Shown here in pieces: positions 45,942-56,476 of a stretch of 64,000 nt of DNA (position 1 is the first letter of the stretch; the number at the start of each line of letters is the position of its first letter). The position numbers and the translations under genes are program-made. Under the pieces are notes generated by a model that saw only the letters and a program-made list of their open reading frames with translations, was not told the DNA's origin and did not search any database. This stretch comes from Nocardioides halotolerans DSM 19273 (GTDB lineage Bacteria; Actinomycetota; Actinomycetes; Propionibacteriales; Nocardioidaceae): the NCBI RefSeq assembly GCF_000422805.1, contig NZ_AUGT01000009.1, positions 506,727-570,726 of the forward strand, in the 5' to 3' direction.

Positions 45942-47101
45942 GCGCGGCGTACCTCTCTGTCGAGCTCGGCCAGCTCCCTGGCCAGGGTGATCAGGTCGCG
46001 GTCGGACGACGGTACGACGCCGGCCGGGCCGAGCACGGCCACGACGTCCGCCTCGGTGCGCCCGCTGCGCCGGGCCACCTCGCGGGCCAGCACGTCGGGC
46101 GGGGTGGTCGAGCCGAGCCGGAGCCGCTCGGCGAGGCGCGCGCGGGCGGCCCTGCGCAGCGCCTCCGCGGCGTGCTCGCGGTCGCCGGAGCGTCGGTAGA
46201 GCCGCCCGAGGCTCCGGGTCGTCTCCACGGCGCGGACGACCACGGGCAGCGGCTCGGTGGCCAGCGCCCCGAGCCGCCGGCCGCGCCAGAGGATCACGGT
46301 GACCATGACGACGGCGAGCAGCGCCAGGCCCGGGCGGACCCAGCGGGGGAGCAGGCTCTGGAGGCTCACCCCGTCGTCGCCGGTGAGGTCGTCGAGGCTC
46401 GGGACGTACCAGACCAGCCGCTCGTCCTGGCCGAGGAGCCGCAGGGCCACGGCCGCGTTGTCGGCCCGCAGGACCTGCTCGTTGGTGAGCGCCTGGTCGG
46501 CGCCGAAGAGCAGCAGCCCGTCGTCCTGCTGGTCGACGACCGCGCCGCCCTTGCCGCCGTAGCACTCGCCGTCGGGGTAGGTGAGGGTCCAGTCGACCTC
46601 GAGGGAGAGGTCGTCGAAGCGCGGGTCGTCGCAGCGAGCGGCGCGCCCGTCGCCGAGCTGGATCGACGCTCCTCCGCCCGGTGCGCCCAGCGCGTCGGCC
46701 ACGCCCGGCCCGGCGCCGACGACGACCACCGTGTGCGCCCCCGCGGTGTCGTCGCGCAGGCGCTCGATGGTGCTGGTGCCGAGGTACTCCGGCAGTACGA
46801 CGACAACCGACGTGGCGGCGTCGACCCCGGCGTCCGCCAGGGCGTCGGCGTCGCGGACCACCTGCACGTCGACGCCCTCGTCGCCGAGGACCCGGGCCAG
46901 CGCGCGGGTGCCGGCCGGCCCGGGGTTGTCGGGGTCCATCGGCGTCGAGGTCTGGGTACCGGTGCCCAGCACGATCGCGACCGCGACCGCGGCGACCAGG
47001 GCGAGGCCGATCAGCACGGTGGAGCGGTGCCGCCGCAGCAGCCCCGGCTGCGCGGCCGGCGCGACCGGCCGGTCGGGGGTCGTGGCCGTGGTCGTGGTCA
47101 C
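45938..47101 (-). CDS. DUF4350 membrane protein
   Basis: 387 residues from GTG 47101, coupled to DUF4129 (GTGA). One N-terminal helix (about 25-45), an outer domain with GTRALARVLGDEGVDVQVVRDADAL and SVVVVLPEYLGTSTIERL typical of DUF4350, a second helix (about 262-282, RPGLALLAVVMVTVILW), then a cytoplasmic helical tail LYRRSGDREHAAEALRRAARARLAERL. Recurs between DUF4129 and MoxR genes. Function not established. Confidence 0.88.
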
Positions 47102-47727
47102 CGCCGGACCACCAGGTCGTCGTCGAGCGCCAGCACGGAGGCGGCCTGCTCGCGGGTGGCCGGCCGGTCGCCGTACAGCACCTCGTCGAAGAGCCGGGCG
47201 CTCCGGTGCACGCGGTCGGCGAACGCGACGTGCTCGCGGGCCAGCGCGTCGGCGACCTCGTGGGCGGTGGCGCCCGGGTTGTTGGCGAGCCGGCCCCGCT
47301 CGACCTGGCGGACCGCGACGGCGCGGAACGCGTCGACCACCGCCTCCTCGAACCGGCCGGCCTCGAGGGCCGCCTCGGCGCGGGCTCGGAGCTCGTCGGC
47401 GGTGACGGCCTCCTGGGTGAGGACGGCGCCGTCCTCGCCGGGCCCGCGGGCGGTGCGCCGCGCGCGCGAGACGAGCCAGGCCAGGACCAGCACCAGCCCG
47501 ACGAAGACCAGCATCGCCATCAGCGTCGAGAGCGGCGGCGCGTCGGACGCCGCGCCCAGGCCGTTGCCGACCTTGCGGGCCAGCCAGCTCAGGACCCGCT
47601 GGAAGAGGTTCTGTTCGTGGTACTCGCTGTGCAGCAGCTCGCGCCGCAGCTTGGCGCGCGCCTCGGATCCGGAGGGGTCCAGCGGCGGGTCGGGCAGCCG
47701 GCCGACGAGGTGGGCGATCGTCGTCAC
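47098..47727 (-). CDS. DUF4129 domain protein
   Basis: 209 residues from GTG 47727, overlapping the upstream gene by 4 nt. N-terminal hydrophilic part, one helix (about 78-98, LMAMLVFVGLVLVLAWLVSRARR), and a C-terminal cytoplasmic domain with RARAEAALEAGRFEEAVVDAFRAVAVRQVERG and EVADALA, the DUF4129 signature (helical, often protease-linked). Coupled to DUF4350 on its other side. Confidence 0.88.
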   Translation of the reverse strand: MTTIAHLVGRLPDPPLDPSGSEARAKLRRELLHSEYHEQNLFQRVLSWLARKVGNGLGAASDAPPLSTLMAMLVFVGLVLVLAWLVSRARRTARGPGEDGAVLTQEAVTADELRARAEAALEAGRFEEAVVDAFRAVAVRQVERGRLANNPGATAHEVADALAREHVAFADRVHRSARLFDEVLYGDRPATREQAASVLALDDDLVVRR

Positions 47728-48842
47728 GAGGCCGTGATCCCGGCCTGCTGCATCAGCTCGACGTCGTAGGCCTCCTTGCGCATCCGCTGGTCGAGGTACT
47801 GCAACGACGTCACCGCCGCGGTGAACGGCGTGACGAAGGCAGCCGCCACGACCTGGCTGAGCGCCTGGGTCACCACCAGCACGAGCAGCGCGTAGCGCGG
47901 GCCGACCGCCGCGCCGGCGACCTGCCCGATGATGCCGATCGGGAACCCGAGGAAGCTGCTCGCGACGTTCACCACCACAAGGGTCAGGAGTGCGATGCCG
48001 AACGTGCGCCAGAACTGCTTGCGGGTCAGCGCCCAGCCGCGGGCCATCGCGCCGAAGACGCCGACCGGCTCGAGCATCAGCGCGGGCACCGGCAGGTAGA
48101 GCACCCGCACCCAGAACCACACCATCAGGCAGATGAACGCCGGCACGCTGAACAGGCCCCAGAGCACCACGGGCAGCGCGCTGCCGTCGGCGGCCACCAC
48201 GACCGCCACCCACAGCAGCGCGTAGACGCCGAGCAGCACGAGCGCCGCGACCCCCACCAGCAGCGAGAGACCGACGAGCCGCCAGCGCTTGCCCCGGGTC
48301 GCGGCCCAGGCCTCGCCCAGCGTGAGCCGGCGCCCGACCGCCGCGGCGGCGGCGACGTGGGCGATCAGCCCGGTCACCAGGATGCTGCCGAAGCCGACGA
48401 GCACCAGACCGATCCCGAGTGAGCCGAGCGAGCCGACCAGGCCGACGAGGTCGGCGTCGGACGCGGTGTCGGTCGCGTCGAGCGAGAGGTCGAGGCTGAA
48501 GCTCAGCAGCGCCGTCACGACCACCGGCACCAGCCAGGCGACCGTCGCGACCAGGACGGCCGACCCCACGGTGGCCTTGGGGTTGAACCTGATGATGCGG
48601 AACGCCGCGTCGTACATGTCGCCGAGGCCGAGCGGCCGCAGGGGCATGGCCCCGGGCTTGTGCGCCGCGCCCAGCATCCCCGGCGCCGGCGCCCAGGCAC
48701 CCGGCTGGGCCGGCGGCGGGTACGCCGCGGGCGGGGGCGGGTACGCCGGCTGCGTGCCCAGGTAGGACGGCGCGGGCGGCGGGGGCGGCTGCCAGCCGGG
48801 CGGTGGCGGCGGCGAGGGCGCGCCAGTCCCCGGGTCCGACAT
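47724..48842 (-). CDS. membrane protein with Pro/Tyr-rich N-terminus (GPDD-membrane-domain type)
   Basis: 372 residues. The first 60 residues are Pro-, Ala- and Tyr-rich (GWQPPPPPAPSYLGTQPAYPP), a disordered cytoplasmic tail. About six helices follow. The blocks RPLGLGDMYDAAFRIIRFNPKATVG and WVRVLYLPVPALMLE...MARGWALTRKQFWRTFG match the membrane domain that accompanies glycerophosphodiester phosphodiesterases; the catalytic domain is absent. First gene of the operon to DUF58. A CAGGAT hexamer 6 nt before the ATG is a possible but weak -10. Confidence 0.82.
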   Translation of the reverse strand: MSDPGTGAPSPPPPPGWQPPPPPAPSYLGTQPAYPPPPAAYPPPAQPGAWAPAPGMLGAAHKPGAMPLRPLGLGDMYDAAFRIIRFNPKATVGSAVLVATVAWLVPVVVTALLSFSLDLSLDATDTASDADLVGLVGSLGSLGIGLVLVGFGSILVTGLIAHVAAAAAVGRRLTLGEAWAATRGKRWRLVGLSLLVGVAALVLLGVYALLWVAVVVAADGSALPVVLWGLFSVPAFICLMVWFWVRVLYLPVPALMLEPVGVFGAMARGWALTRKQFWRTFGIALLTLVVVNVASSFLGFPIGIIGQVAGAAVGPRYALLVLVVTQALSQVVAAAFVTPFTAAVTSLQYLDQRMRKEAYDVELMQQAGITAS

Positions 48843-49478
48843 GCGGCAATCCTGTCAGGTCCGAAGCGAGCCGTCTCGAAGCCGCCGAAGCGCCCGGACG
48901 GGCTTGACCTCGACGTCGTGAGCGCGATCACGGCGGGCTGAGTCCTCCGCCAGGTGGGCACCCGCTCGCCCACCGCTGATCGAGCTTGTCGAGATCACCG
49001 CAGCCAAGGCAACCGAGCGGAGTGGCTCCCAGCGCAGGCTGCGGAGGCTTCGAGGCTCAGGCGCAGCCGCCTTCGCACCTCAGCCACCGTAGGACAGCCA
49101 CCGCAAGGAAGGCACCCGGTCGACCACCGCTGATCGAGCCTGTCGAGATCACCGCAGCAACGGCACCCGGTTGACCACCGCCGATCGAACGTGTCGAGAT
49201 CACCGCAGCCAAGGCAACCGAGCGGAGCGGCTCCCAGCGCCGGCTGCAGGGCTTCGAGGCTCAGGCGCAGCACGCCTTCGCACCTCAGCCACCGTGGGAG
49301 AGCCACCGCAAGGAAGGCACCCGGTCGACCACCGCTGATCGAGCTTGTCGAGATCACCGCAGCCAAGGCAACCGAGCGGAGTAGCTCCCAGCGCAGGCTG
49401 CCTCCGCGAGCAAGGCACCCGCTGGACCACCGCTGATCGAGCTTGTCGAGATCACCGTAGGGAAGGCACCCGCGGGAC
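48843..49478. repeat. gap with five copies of a dispersed repeat
   Basis: No gene is seen. The core CCACCGCTGATCGAGCTTGT followed by CGAGATCACCGCAG occurs at 48970, 49124, 49175, 49329 and 49427. Copies 1, 3 and 4 are embedded in a longer unit (about 130-155 bp) that also repeats CAAGGCAACCGAGCGGAG, CTCCCAGCGC and AGCCACCGCAAGGAAGGCAC. It is the reverse complement of the element at 18536-18671. Open frames through it are translations of the repeat only. Confidence 0.85.
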
Positions 49479-49979
49479 TCAGGCGCCAGCGCGCCGGACG
49501 TAGTGGGACGGCAGCTCGCAGGCGGTGTCGAGGCCGAGCACCCGGTTGAGCCGGCCGAACGCGAGCCACGACCCGAGGCACATCGACAGCTCGACGATCT
49601 CGGCGTCGGAGTAGTGCTGCTTCATGCGCGACCAGAAGCCGTCGTCGAGGCCGTGGTGGTCGAGCGCGTAGCGCTCGGCGTACTCCGCTGCAAGCCGCGA
49701 GCGCACGTCGAGGTCATCGGTGGTCCGCCAGTCGGTGACCGCTCCGGGGAAGGAGTCCTCGACCTGCACACCGCCGCGCTCGGTGCGCCAGTCCTGGCAG
49801 AACAGGCAGCCGTTGATCTGCGCGATCCGCAGCCGGGCCGCCTCGAACTCGCGCAACCCGAGCGTCGTGTGGTCGTAGACAGCCTGGGAGAAGGCGGCCG
49901 CGGCGGGCCCGATGCCGGGCACCATGACGCCCCAGACGTGGATGATCGGGTCCTGGCCCTCGGGGACGTCGACGATCAT
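49479..49979 (-). CDS. carboxymuconolactone decarboxylase / AhpD-like protein
   Basis: 166 residues from ATG 49979, with GGAGG 6 nt upstream. The CLFCQDWR motif (Cys pair CxxC plus downstream Trp-Arg) in a helical bundle is typical of the CMD/AhpD family; those Cys can act as a peroxidase or disulfide reductase. The helix YSDAEIVELSMCLGSWLAFGRLNRVLGL is also family-typical. Substrate unknown. Transcribed alone. Confidence 0.88.
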   Translation of the reverse strand: MIVDVPEGQDPIIHVWGVMVPGIGPAAAAFSQAVYDHTTLGLREFEAARLRIAQINGCLFCQDWRTERGGVQVEDSFPGAVTDWRTTDDLDVRSRLAAEYAERYALDHHGLDDGFWSRMKQHYSDAEIVELSMCLGSWLAFGRLNRVLGLDTACELPSHYVRRAGA

Positions 49980-50037
49980 GCGGTCCTCCACAGCCGGAAA
50001 GTAGAACGTGTTCTCGCTTCCGGCGATCGTAGGGCGG

Positions 50038-50691
50038 TCAGGAGGTCGCCGAGAAGGTCCCCGACGCGTCGATCCGGACGCCCTCGCCGCCCCCGGAGAG
50101 GCCGGTGCACGTGACGGTGCCCTCGATCCCGGTGGCGTCGAAGCGGGTGACGGCCACGACGCACTGGGTGTGCGAGGGGTCGATGAAGGTCTGGCCGGTG
50201 CCGGTCGCGATGCTCACGAACGCGTCGGGCGCGCACGCCTCGAGCCCCTCGATGTCGAGCGCCAGCACGTGGCCGGCCGGGTCGGAGAACGTCGCCTCGA
50301 GCTCGCCGTCGTCGGCCTCGTAGGCGTGGTCGGCGCCGGTGTCGAGCGAGAGCGGGTGGCTCCCGAGGCCGGGGCCGTCGGTGATGTCCAGGACGGCGGT
50401 GCCGGCGGTCAGGTCGAGGTCGGCGTCCGGAGGCGTGCACGCGAGCGCGGACGGGTCCTCACCGGAGGGCGCGGTGCTCCCGGAGTCCGAGGGCGGCTCG
50501 GAGGCGGGCTCCGAAGCCGATCCCGAGGCGGACTCCGAGGCGGTGGCGTCCGCGGACACCGAGGACGTCGCGCTCGTGCCGGGGAGGTCGTCGCCCCCAT
50601 CGTCGCCGTCGCCCCCGCACCCGGCGACCAGCAGGGCGAGGAGGAGAAGGGCGAGGCTCGCGGGTACGGACGTAGGCTTCAGGTGGCGCAT
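50038..50691 (-). CDS. lipoprotein with Ser/Ala/Asp-rich linker
   Basis: 217 residues from ATG 50691 (GGGGAG upstream). Signal with the lipobox LLVAGC (Cys about residue 24), then a disordered linker rich in Ser, Ala, Glu and Asp (to about 85), and a C-terminal domain with several cysteines (CTPPDADL, LEACAP, TQCVVAV, VTCTGLSG) that may pair. Looks like a small extracellular beta domain of unknown family. Divergent from the S10 operon. Confidence 0.75.
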   Translation of the reverse strand: MRHLKPTSVPASLALLLLALLVAGCGGDGDDGGDDLPGTSATSSVSADATASESASGSASEPASEPPSDSGSTAPSGEDPSALACTPPDADLDLTAGTAVLDITDGPGLGSHPLSLDTGADHAYEADDGELEATFSDPAGHVLALDIEGLEACAPDAFVSIATGTGQTFIDPSHTQCVVAVTRFDATGIEGTVTCTGLSGGGEGVRIDASGTFSATS

Positions 50692-51064
50692 CGGGCTCCC
50701 CGTGTCGGTGGCATCGGCCTGATTTGGTCTCGGCCGCCGGTCTCTGACAAGATAGTCCGGTTGCTCTGGCGGGTTGCCGGGGTGCATCGCACTGCTTGAC
50801 TCCTGAATCGCGTTTCCTGCGTGTTTGAGGTGGTGGCGTGCGTCCGCACCGAACCAGGAGACCCGATCAGCCCGGACGTTGCGCCGGGCGCCACACGACA
50901 AGCACCCGGATCCAGGTCCGTGGAGCACGAAAGCTGTGCGACACGCCCGACCGCGGGGGTCGGTCACGAAGGTGGCGGAGAGCGACGCAGCAGGACCCGC
51001 ACGACCACCGAGCCAGACAAACAGAGCCCAGCGCGGCACGCAGACGTAAGGACGAGAGAGACCT
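50692..51064. other. 373-bp gap before the S10 operon
   Basis: Contains the promoter for the lipoprotein gene on one strand and the leader of rpsJ on the other. A TTGACT hexamer lies at 50799-50804 but no good TANNNT follows at 17-18 bp, so no promoter is called. AAGGACGAGAGAGACCT precedes the rpsJ ATG. No small ORF with coding character is seen. Confidence 0.55.
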
Positions 51065-51373
51065 ATGGCGGGACAGAAGATCCGCATCAGGCTCAAGGCC
51101 TATGACCACGAGGTGATCGACACCTCGGCGCGCAAGATCGTGGACACCGTCACCCGTACGGGTGCTCGCGTCGCCGGCCCCGTGCCGCTGCCGACCGAGA
51201 AGAACGTCTACTGCGTCATCCGCTCGCCCCACAAGTACAAGGACTCGCGCGAGCACTTCGAGATGCGCACCCACAAGCGGCTCATCGACATCCTCGACCC
51301 CACTCCGAAGACCGTCGACTCGCTCATGCGTCTCGACCTCCCGGCGGGCGTCGACATCGAGATCAAGCTCTGA
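51065..51373 (+). CDS. rpsJ: 30S ribosomal protein S10
   Basis: 102 residues, complete. N-terminal [27 protein letters not shown] and the C-terminal [11 protein letters not shown] end are conserved. It binds 16S rRNA and, in NusE form, joins antitermination complexes. First gene of the S10 operon; 12 nt ahead of rplC. Confidence 0.98.
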   Translation: MAGQKIRIRLKAYDHEVIDTSARKIVDTVTRTGARVAGPVPLPTEKNVYCVIRSPHKYKDSREHFEMRTHKRLIDILDPTPKTVDSLMRLDLPAGVDIEIKL

Positions 51374-51384
51374 GGTTTCGAGAC

Positions 51385-52047
51385 ATGACCATCGAACGCA
51401 ACGTGAAGGGCCTGCTGGGCACCAAGCTCGGCATGACCCAGCTCTGGGACGACAACAACCGCATCGTCCCGGTCACCGTGATCGCGGCCGGCACCAACGT
51501 CGTGACCCAGGTCCGCACCCCCGAGAAGGACGGCTACAACGCCATCCAGGTCGGGTTCGGCGAGATCGACGGCCGCAAGGTGACCAAGCCGAAGGCCGGC
51601 CACTTCCAGAGCGCCGGCACCACGCCGCGCCGCCACCTCGTCGAGATCCGCACCACCACCGCCGGTGAGTTCACCGTCGGCCAGGAGCTCCCGGTCGACA
51701 CCTTCGCCGCGGGCGACGAGATCGACGTCACCGGCACCAGCAAGGGCAAGGGCTTCGCGGGTGGCATGAAGCGCCACGGCTTCTCCGGCGTCTCGTCCTC
51801 GCACGGTGCCCACCGCAACCACCGCAAGCCCGGCTCGATCGGCGCCTGCGCGACCCCCGGTCGCGTCTTCAAGGGCACCCGCATGGCCGGCCGGATGGGC
51901 TCCGACACCGTCACCACGCAGAACCTCACGGTGCACGCGGTCGACGCCGACAAGGGCCTGATCCTCGTCAAGGGCGCGATCCCCGGCCCCAAGGGCGGCC
52001 TCGTCGTCCTGCGGTCGGCCGCCAAGAAGAACGTTGGGGAGGCCTGA
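51385..52047 (+). CDS. rplC: 50S ribosomal protein L3
   Basis: 220 residues, full length. [13 protein letters not shown] at the start and the tRNA-proximal loop [39 protein letters not shown] are intact; this loop reaches the peptidyl transferase centre. The ATG is 12 nt after the S10 stop. L4 follows 3 nt later. Confidence 0.98.
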   Translation: MTIERNVKGLLGTKLGMTQLWDDNNRIVPVTVIAAGTNVVTQVRTPEKDGYNAIQVGFGEIDGRKVTKPKAGHFQSAGTTPRRHLVEIRTTTAGEFTVGQELPVDTFAAGDEIDVTGTSKGKGFAGGMKRHGFSGVSSSHGAHRNHRKPGSIGACATPGRVFKGTRMAGRMGSDTVTTQNLTVHAVDADKGLILVKGAIPGPKGGLVVLRSAAKKNVGEA

Positions 52048-52049
52048 GC

Positions 52050-52892
52050 ATGGCTACGAAGTCCAAGACCAGCAGCCCCGAGCTGCCCGCGGAGATCTTC
52101 GACGTGGCGGTCAACATCCCGCTGATCCACCAGGTCGTCGTGGCCCAGCAGGCCGCCGCGCGCCAGGGCACCCACGCCACCAAGACCCGCGGCGAGGTCC
52201 GCGGCGGTGGTCGCAAGCCCTACAAGCAGAAGGGCACCGGCCGTGCCCGCCAGGGCTCGACCCGCGCCCCGCAGTTCGCCGGCGGTGGCACGGTCCACGG
52301 CCCGCAGCCGCGCAGCTACGACCAGCGCACGCCCAAGAAGATGAAGGCCGCCGCCCTGCGCAGCGCCCTCTCCGACCGAGCCCGCGACGGCCGCATCCAC
52401 GTCGTCGACGACTTCGGCCTGGGCGACGCGCCGTCGACCAAGACCGCGCTGGCCTCGCTCGCCGCGATCAGCGACCGTCGCCGCTTCCTCGTCGTGCTCG
52501 AGCGCACCGACGCCGTCACCTGGCTCTCGCTGCGCAACGCGCCCGAGGCCCACATCGTGGCCGTCGACCAGCTCAACACCTACGACGTGGTCGCCTCCGA
52601 CGACGTGGTCTTCACCCGCGGCGCCTTCGACACCTTCGTCGGGGGCTCCTCCGGCGAGCGCACCACGGCCTCGGCGGACGCCGAGCCCGTCGTCGAGGAG
52701 AAGCCGGCCAAGAAGGCCGCTGCCAAGAAGACGGTCGAGGCCGACGACGCCACTGAGGCCGACACCACCGAGGCCGACACCGAGGCCACCGAGGTGGCCG
52801 AGGACAAGCCGGCGAAGAAGGCCGCGACCAAGAAGACCGCTGCCAAGAAGACGGCCGAGACCGACGACGCCGCTGAGGAGGAGTCCGAGTGA
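52050..52892 (+). CDS. rplD: 50S ribosomal protein L4 with long C-terminal tail
   Basis: 280 residues; usual length is about 205-220. Residues 1-210 form the conserved domain ([23 protein letters not shown] and the exit-tunnel loop). After about 212 comes a low-complexity Lys/Ala/Glu/Asp tail with KKAAAKK, EADTT and KKTAAKK repeats, probably disordered and on the ribosome surface. A similar tail is present in L22 of this operon. Its stop overlaps the L23 GTG by 4 nt. Confidence 0.97.
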   Translation: MATKSKTSSPELPAEIFDVAVNIPLIHQVVVAQQAAARQGTHATKTRGEVRGGGRKPYKQKGTGRARQGSTRAPQFAGGGTVHGPQPRSYDQRTPKKMKAAALRSALSDRARDGRIHVVDDFGLGDAPSTKTALASLAAISDRRRFLVVLERTDAVTWLSLRNAPEAHIVAVDQLNTYDVVASDDVVFTRGAFDTFVGGSSGERTTASADAEPVVEEKPAKKAAAKKTVEADDATEADTTEADTEATEVAEDKPAKKAATKKTAAKKTAETDDAAEEESE

Positions 52893-53194
52893 GCACCCTG
52901 CACAAGGACCACCGCGACATCCTGATCGCGCCGGTGGTGTCCGAGAAGAGCTACGGCCTCCTCGACGCCAACAAGTACACCTTCCTGGTGCGCCCCGACG
53001 CCAACAAGACCGAGATCAAGATCGCGGTCGAAAAGGTGTTCAACGTCAAGGTGACCGCGGTCAACACCCTCAACCGCCCGGGCAAGACCCGGCGGACCCG
53101 GCAGGGGCTGGGCAAGCGCAAGGACACCAAGCGCGCGATCGTCAGCCTCGCCGAGGGCCACCGCATCGACATCTTCGGGGGGCCGGTCTCATGA
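52889..53194 (+). CDS. rplW: 50S ribosomal protein L23
   Basis: 101 residues. Binds 23S rRNA near the tunnel exit and docks trigger factor and SRP. The stretch [22 protein letters not shown] and [18 protein letters not shown] are conserved. GTG overlaps the L4 stop (GTGA), a coupled start. Confidence 0.98.
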   Translation: MSTLHKDHRDILIAPVVSEKSYGLLDANKYTFLVRPDANKTEIKIAVEKVFNVKVTAVNTLNRPGKTRRTRQGLGKRKDTKRAIVSLAEGHRIDIFGGPVS

Positions 53195-53267
53195 CGACAG
53201 CACTCCTGATCGATGGCGGCGTAGGTCGCCCCGAAGACATCCAGAATGGTGGAGGACGGGTTTCCTG

Positions 53268-54104
53268 ATGGCGATTCGCAAGTACAAGCCGACCACCCCG
53301 GGCCGTCGCGGCTCGTCGGTCGCCGACTTCGTCGAGATCACCCGGACCACGCCGGAGAAGTCCCTGACCAAGCCGCTGCCCAAGAAGGGCGGCCGCAACA
53401 ACCAGGGTCGGATCACCACGCGGCACCAGGGCGGCGGGCACAAGCGCGCCTACCGCATCATCGACTTCCGGCGCTACGACAAGGACGGCATCCCGGCCAA
53501 GGTCGCTCACATCGAGTACGACCCCAACCGCACCGCCCGCATCGCGCTGCTGCACTACGTCGACGGCGAGAAGCGCTACATCATCGCGCCGAAGGACCTG
53601 CGCCAGGGCACGGTGGTGGAGTCGGGTGCCAACGCCGACATCAAGACCGGCAACAACCTGCCGCTGCGCAACATCCCCGTCGGCACCACGATCCACTGCA
53701 TCGAGCTCCGGCCCGGTGGCGGTGCCAAGATCGCCCGCTCGGCCGGCAACAGCGCCCAGCTCGTGGCCCGCGAGGGCTCGCGCGCGACGCTGCGCATGCC
53801 GTCCGGCGAGATGCGGTTCGTCGACGTCCGCTGCCGCGCCACGGTCGGCGAGGTCGGCAACGCCGAGCAGTCGAACATCAACTGGGGCAAGGCCGGCCGG
53901 ATGCGCTGGAAGGGCAAGCGCCCGACCGTCCGCGGTGTCGTCATGAACCCCGTCGACCACCCCCACGGCGGTGGTGAGGGCAAGACGTCCGGTGGTCGCC
54001 ACCCGGTCTCGCCCTGGGGCAAGCCGGAGGGCCGCACGCGCCGTCGCAAGGCCTCCGACGCCCAGATCATCCGTCGCCGCAAGACCGGCAAGGGTAGGAA
54101 GTAG
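53268..54104 (+). CDS. rplB: 50S ribosomal protein L2
   Basis: 278 residues. Central to subunit association and the peptidyl transferase region. N-terminal [28 protein letters not shown], and the C-terminal [28 protein letters not shown] with the functional histidine are present. GGAGGACGGG precedes ATG 53268. The 73-bp gap after L23 carries no gene. Confidence 0.98.
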   Translation: MAIRKYKPTTPGRRGSSVADFVEITRTTPEKSLTKPLPKKGGRNNQGRITTRHQGGGHKRAYRIIDFRRYDKDGIPAKVAHIEYDPNRTARIALLHYVDGEKRYIIAPKDLRQGTVVESGANADIKTGNNLPLRNIPVGTTIHCIELRPGGGAKIARSAGNSAQLVAREGSRATLRMPSGEMRFVDVRCRATVGEVGNAEQSNINWGKAGRMRWKGKRPTVRGVVMNPVDHPHGGGEGKTSGGRHPVSPWGKPEGRTRRRKASDAQIIRRRKTGKGRK

Positions 54105-54109
54105 CTGAC

Positions 54110-54391
54110 ATGCCTCGCAGCCTGAAGAAGGGCCCCTTCGTCGACGGCCACCTCGAGAAGAAGGTGGACGCGGAGAACGACAAGGGCAGCCACAACGTCA
54201 TCAAGACGTGGTCGCGCCGGTCGATGATCATCCCCGCGATGATCGGCCACACGATCGCCGTCCACGACGGCCGCAAGCACGTGCCGGTGTTCATCACCGA
54301 CGCGATGGTCGGGCACAAGCTCGGCGAGTTCGCGCCCACGCGCACCTACCGCGGCCACGTCAAGGACGACCGGAAGGGGCGTCGTCGATGA
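54110..54391 (+). CDS. rpsS: 30S ribosomal protein S19
   Basis: 93 residues. [19 protein letters not shown], the [25 protein letters not shown] block and [16 protein letters not shown] are all typical; it contacts the A-site finger. The ATG is 5 nt after the L2 stop. L22 overlaps its stop by 4 nt. Confidence 0.98.
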   Translation: MPRSLKKGPFVDGHLEKKVDAENDKGSHNVIKTWSRRSMIIPAMIGHTIAVHDGRKHVPVFITDAMVGHKLGEFAPTRTYRGHVKDDRKGRRR

Positions 54392-54960
54392 GCACCACCG
54401 AGCGTCAGCGCACCAGCGCCCGCCGCGAGTCGCTGCTGGGCGACCAGCCCGGCGCCTTCGCGAGCGCCCGCTTCGTGCGGATCACGCCCCTCAAGGCGCG
54501 CCGGGTCGTCGACCTGGTCCGCGGCGTTCCCGTCGACCAGGCCCTCTCGATCCTCGAGTTCGCCCCGCAGGCGGCCGCCGAGACCGTGCACAAGGTGCTG
54601 CGCAGCGCCGTGGCCAACGCCGAGACGACCGAGGGCCTCGATACCCACGACCTCGTGGTGTCGGTCGCCCACGTCGACGAGGGCCCGACGATGAAGCGCT
54701 GGCGCCCGCGTGCCCAGGGCCGGGCCACCCGCATCAACAAGCGGACCAGCCACATCACCCTGGCCGTCCAGCCGGCGTCCGCGCTGGCACCTGCGGTGCC
54801 CGAGCCCAAGCCGGCGAAGAAGGCCGCGGCCAAGACCGCGGAGCCGGCGGCGAAGAAGTCCGCGGCGAAGAAGACGACCGCCAAGAAGACCACCGCCAAG
54901 AAGACCACCACGAAGGCGGCCCCCGAGAAGGCCGCCGAGACGACTGGAGAGGATGCCTGA
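54388..54960 (+). CDS. rplV: 50S ribosomal protein L22 with Lys/Ala/Thr tail
   Basis: 190 residues; the family is normally 110-130. Residues 1-130 are the L22 fold with its tunnel hairpin ([30 protein letters not shown]). After about 140 a tail of [14 protein letters not shown] and repeated KKTTAKK blocks runs to the end, ending with acidic residues. Extended L22 occurs in several actinobacteria. Its stop and the S3 ATG share one base (TGATG). Confidence 0.97.
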   Translation: MSTTERQRTSARRESLLGDQPGAFASARFVRITPLKARRVVDLVRGVPVDQALSILEFAPQAAAETVHKVLRSAVANAETTEGLDTHDLVVSVAHVDEGPTMKRWRPRAQGRATRINKRTSHITLAVQPASALAPAVPEPKPAKKAAAKTAEPAAKKSAAKKTTAKKTTAKKTTTKAAPEKAAETTGEDA

Positions 54961-55808
54961 TGGGCCAGAAGATCAACCCGAACGGGTTCCGGCTCGGCAT
55001 CTCCACCGACCACAAGTCCCGCTGGTACGCCGACAAGCTCTACAAGAGCTACGTCGGCGAGGACGTCGCGATCCGCAAGCTGCTGTCCAAGGGCATGGAG
55101 CGCGCCGGCATCGCCAAGGTCGAGATCGAGCGCACCCGCGACCGCGTGCGGGTCGACATCCACACCGCGCGTCCGGGCATCGTGATCGGTCGCCGCGGCA
55201 CCGAGGCCGACCGCATCCGCGGCGAGCTCGAGAAGCTCACCGGCAAGCAGGTCCAGCTCAACATCCTCGAGGTCAAGAACCCCGAGATGGACGGCCAGCT
55301 GGTCGCCCAGGGCGTGGCCGAGCAGCTGTCGGGCCGCGTGCAGTTCCGCCGGGCGATGCGCAAGGCGATGCAGACCACGATGCGCTCGGGCGCCAAGGGC
55401 ATCCGCATCCAGTGCTCGGGTCGCCTCAACGGCGCCGAGATGTCGCGCACCGAGTTCTACCGCGAGGGCCGCGTGCCCCTGCACACCCTGCGCGCCGACA
55501 TCGACTACGGCTTCTACGAGGCCAAGACCACCTTCGGCAGGATCGGCGTGAAGGTCTGGATCTACAAGGGCGAGGTCGCCGGCACCCGTGCCGAGCGCCA
55601 GGCCCAGGCCGCGGCTCGCGCCGGCGTCCCGGGCCGTGGCGGCAACCGCCCGGCTCGCGGTGGCGCAGGTGACCGGCCCAGCCGGGGCACCCGCCCGACG
55701 CGGTCCGACCGCGACGGTGGCGGCGCTCCCGCCGCGTCCGAGGCTCCGGCCGGTGGCGACACCGCCCAGGCCACTACCGACTCGACCACGCCCGGAACGG
55801 AGGGCTGA
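54960..55808 (+). CDS. rpsC: 30S ribosomal protein S3
   Basis: 282 residues. [15 protein letters not shown], the KH domain ([23 protein letters not shown]) and [16 protein letters not shown] are clear. After about 215 there is a Gly/Arg/Pro tail ([19 protein letters not shown]), usual in actinobacterial S3. It forms part of the mRNA entry site and has helicase-like activity. L16 starts 3 nt later. Confidence 0.97.
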   Translation: MGQKINPNGFRLGISTDHKSRWYADKLYKSYVGEDVAIRKLLSKGMERAGIAKVEIERTRDRVRVDIHTARPGIVIGRRGTEADRIRGELEKLTGKQVQLNILEVKNPEMDGQLVAQGVAEQLSGRVQFRRAMRKAMQTTMRSGAKGIRIQCSGRLNGAEMSRTEFYREGRVPLHTLRADIDYGFYEAKTTFGRIGVKVWIYKGEVAGTRAERQAQAAARAGVPGRGGNRPARGGAGDRPSRGTRPTRSDRDGGGAPAASEAPAGGDTAQATTDSTTPGTEG

Positions 55809-55811
55809 GCG

Positions 55812-56231
55812 ATGTTGATGCCACGACGGATCAAGCACCGCAAGCAGCACCACCCCACGCGCGGCGGTGCCGCCAAGGGTGGCACCCGCCTCGCCTTCGG
55901 TGAGTTCGGCATCCAGGCGGTCGAGGGGCACTACGTCACCAACCGGCAGATCGAGTCCGCTCGTATCGCCATGACGCGCCACATCAAGCGCGGCGGCAAG
56001 GTGTGGATCAACATCTACCCCGACCGCCCGCTGACCAAGAAGCCCGCCGAGACCCGGATGGGCTCCGGCAAGGGCTCGCCCGAGTGGTGGATCGCCAACG
56101 TCAAGGCCGGCCGAGTGATGTTCGAGCTCTCCGGCGTCGACGAAAGCGTCGCCCGCGAGGCGATGCGTCGCGCGATGCACAAGCTGCCGATGAAGTGCCG
56201 CTTCATCACCCGAGAGGCTGGTGAGTTCTGA
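55812..56231 (+). CDS. rplP: 50S ribosomal protein L16
   Basis: 139 residues, standard. [20 protein letters not shown] and [22 protein letters not shown] are typical. It binds 23S rRNA near the A-site tRNA. The stop overlaps the L29 ATG by one base (TGATG), coupling them. Confidence 0.98.
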   Translation: MLMPRRIKHRKQHHPTRGGAAKGGTRLAFGEFGIQAVEGHYVTNRQIESARIAMTRHIKRGGKVWINIYPDRPLTKKPAETRMGSGKGSPEWWIANVKAGRVMFELSGVDESVAREAMRRAMHKLPMKCRFITREAGEF

Positions 56232-56476
56232 TGGCGTCCGGTACCAAGGCCCACGAGCTCGACGAGATGAACGACGTCGACCTCGAGACCAGGCTGCGCG
56301 AGGCCAAGGAGGAGCTCTTCAACCTCCGCTTCCAGGCGGCCACCGGCCAGCTGGAGAGCCACGGCCGGCTCCGCACGGTCAAGAAGGACATCGCCCGGAT
56401 CTACACCGTGGTGCGCGAGCGTGAGCTCGGCATCCGGGTCGCGCCGGGCTCCAACGACGAGGACACCGACCAGTGA
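56231..56476 (+). CDS. rpmC: 50S ribosomal protein L29
   Basis: 81 residues, slightly longer than the usual 65-75 because of the acidic tail (PGSNDEDTD). Helical core with [32 protein letters not shown]. Sits near the tunnel exit. Overlaps S17 by 4 nt. Confidence 0.97.
   Translation: MASGTKAHELDEMNDVDLETRLREAKEELFNLRFQAATGQLESHGRLRTVKKDIARIYTVVRERELGIRVAPGSNDEDTDQ

Noticed and set aside
48995..49436. Several short frames through the repeat array (ISTSSISGG and similar)
   Set aside because: They are translations of the dispersed repeat core in different frames.
50799..50804. TTGACT as -35 of the S10 operon
   Set aside because: No TANNNT hexamer at 16-19 bp downstream.
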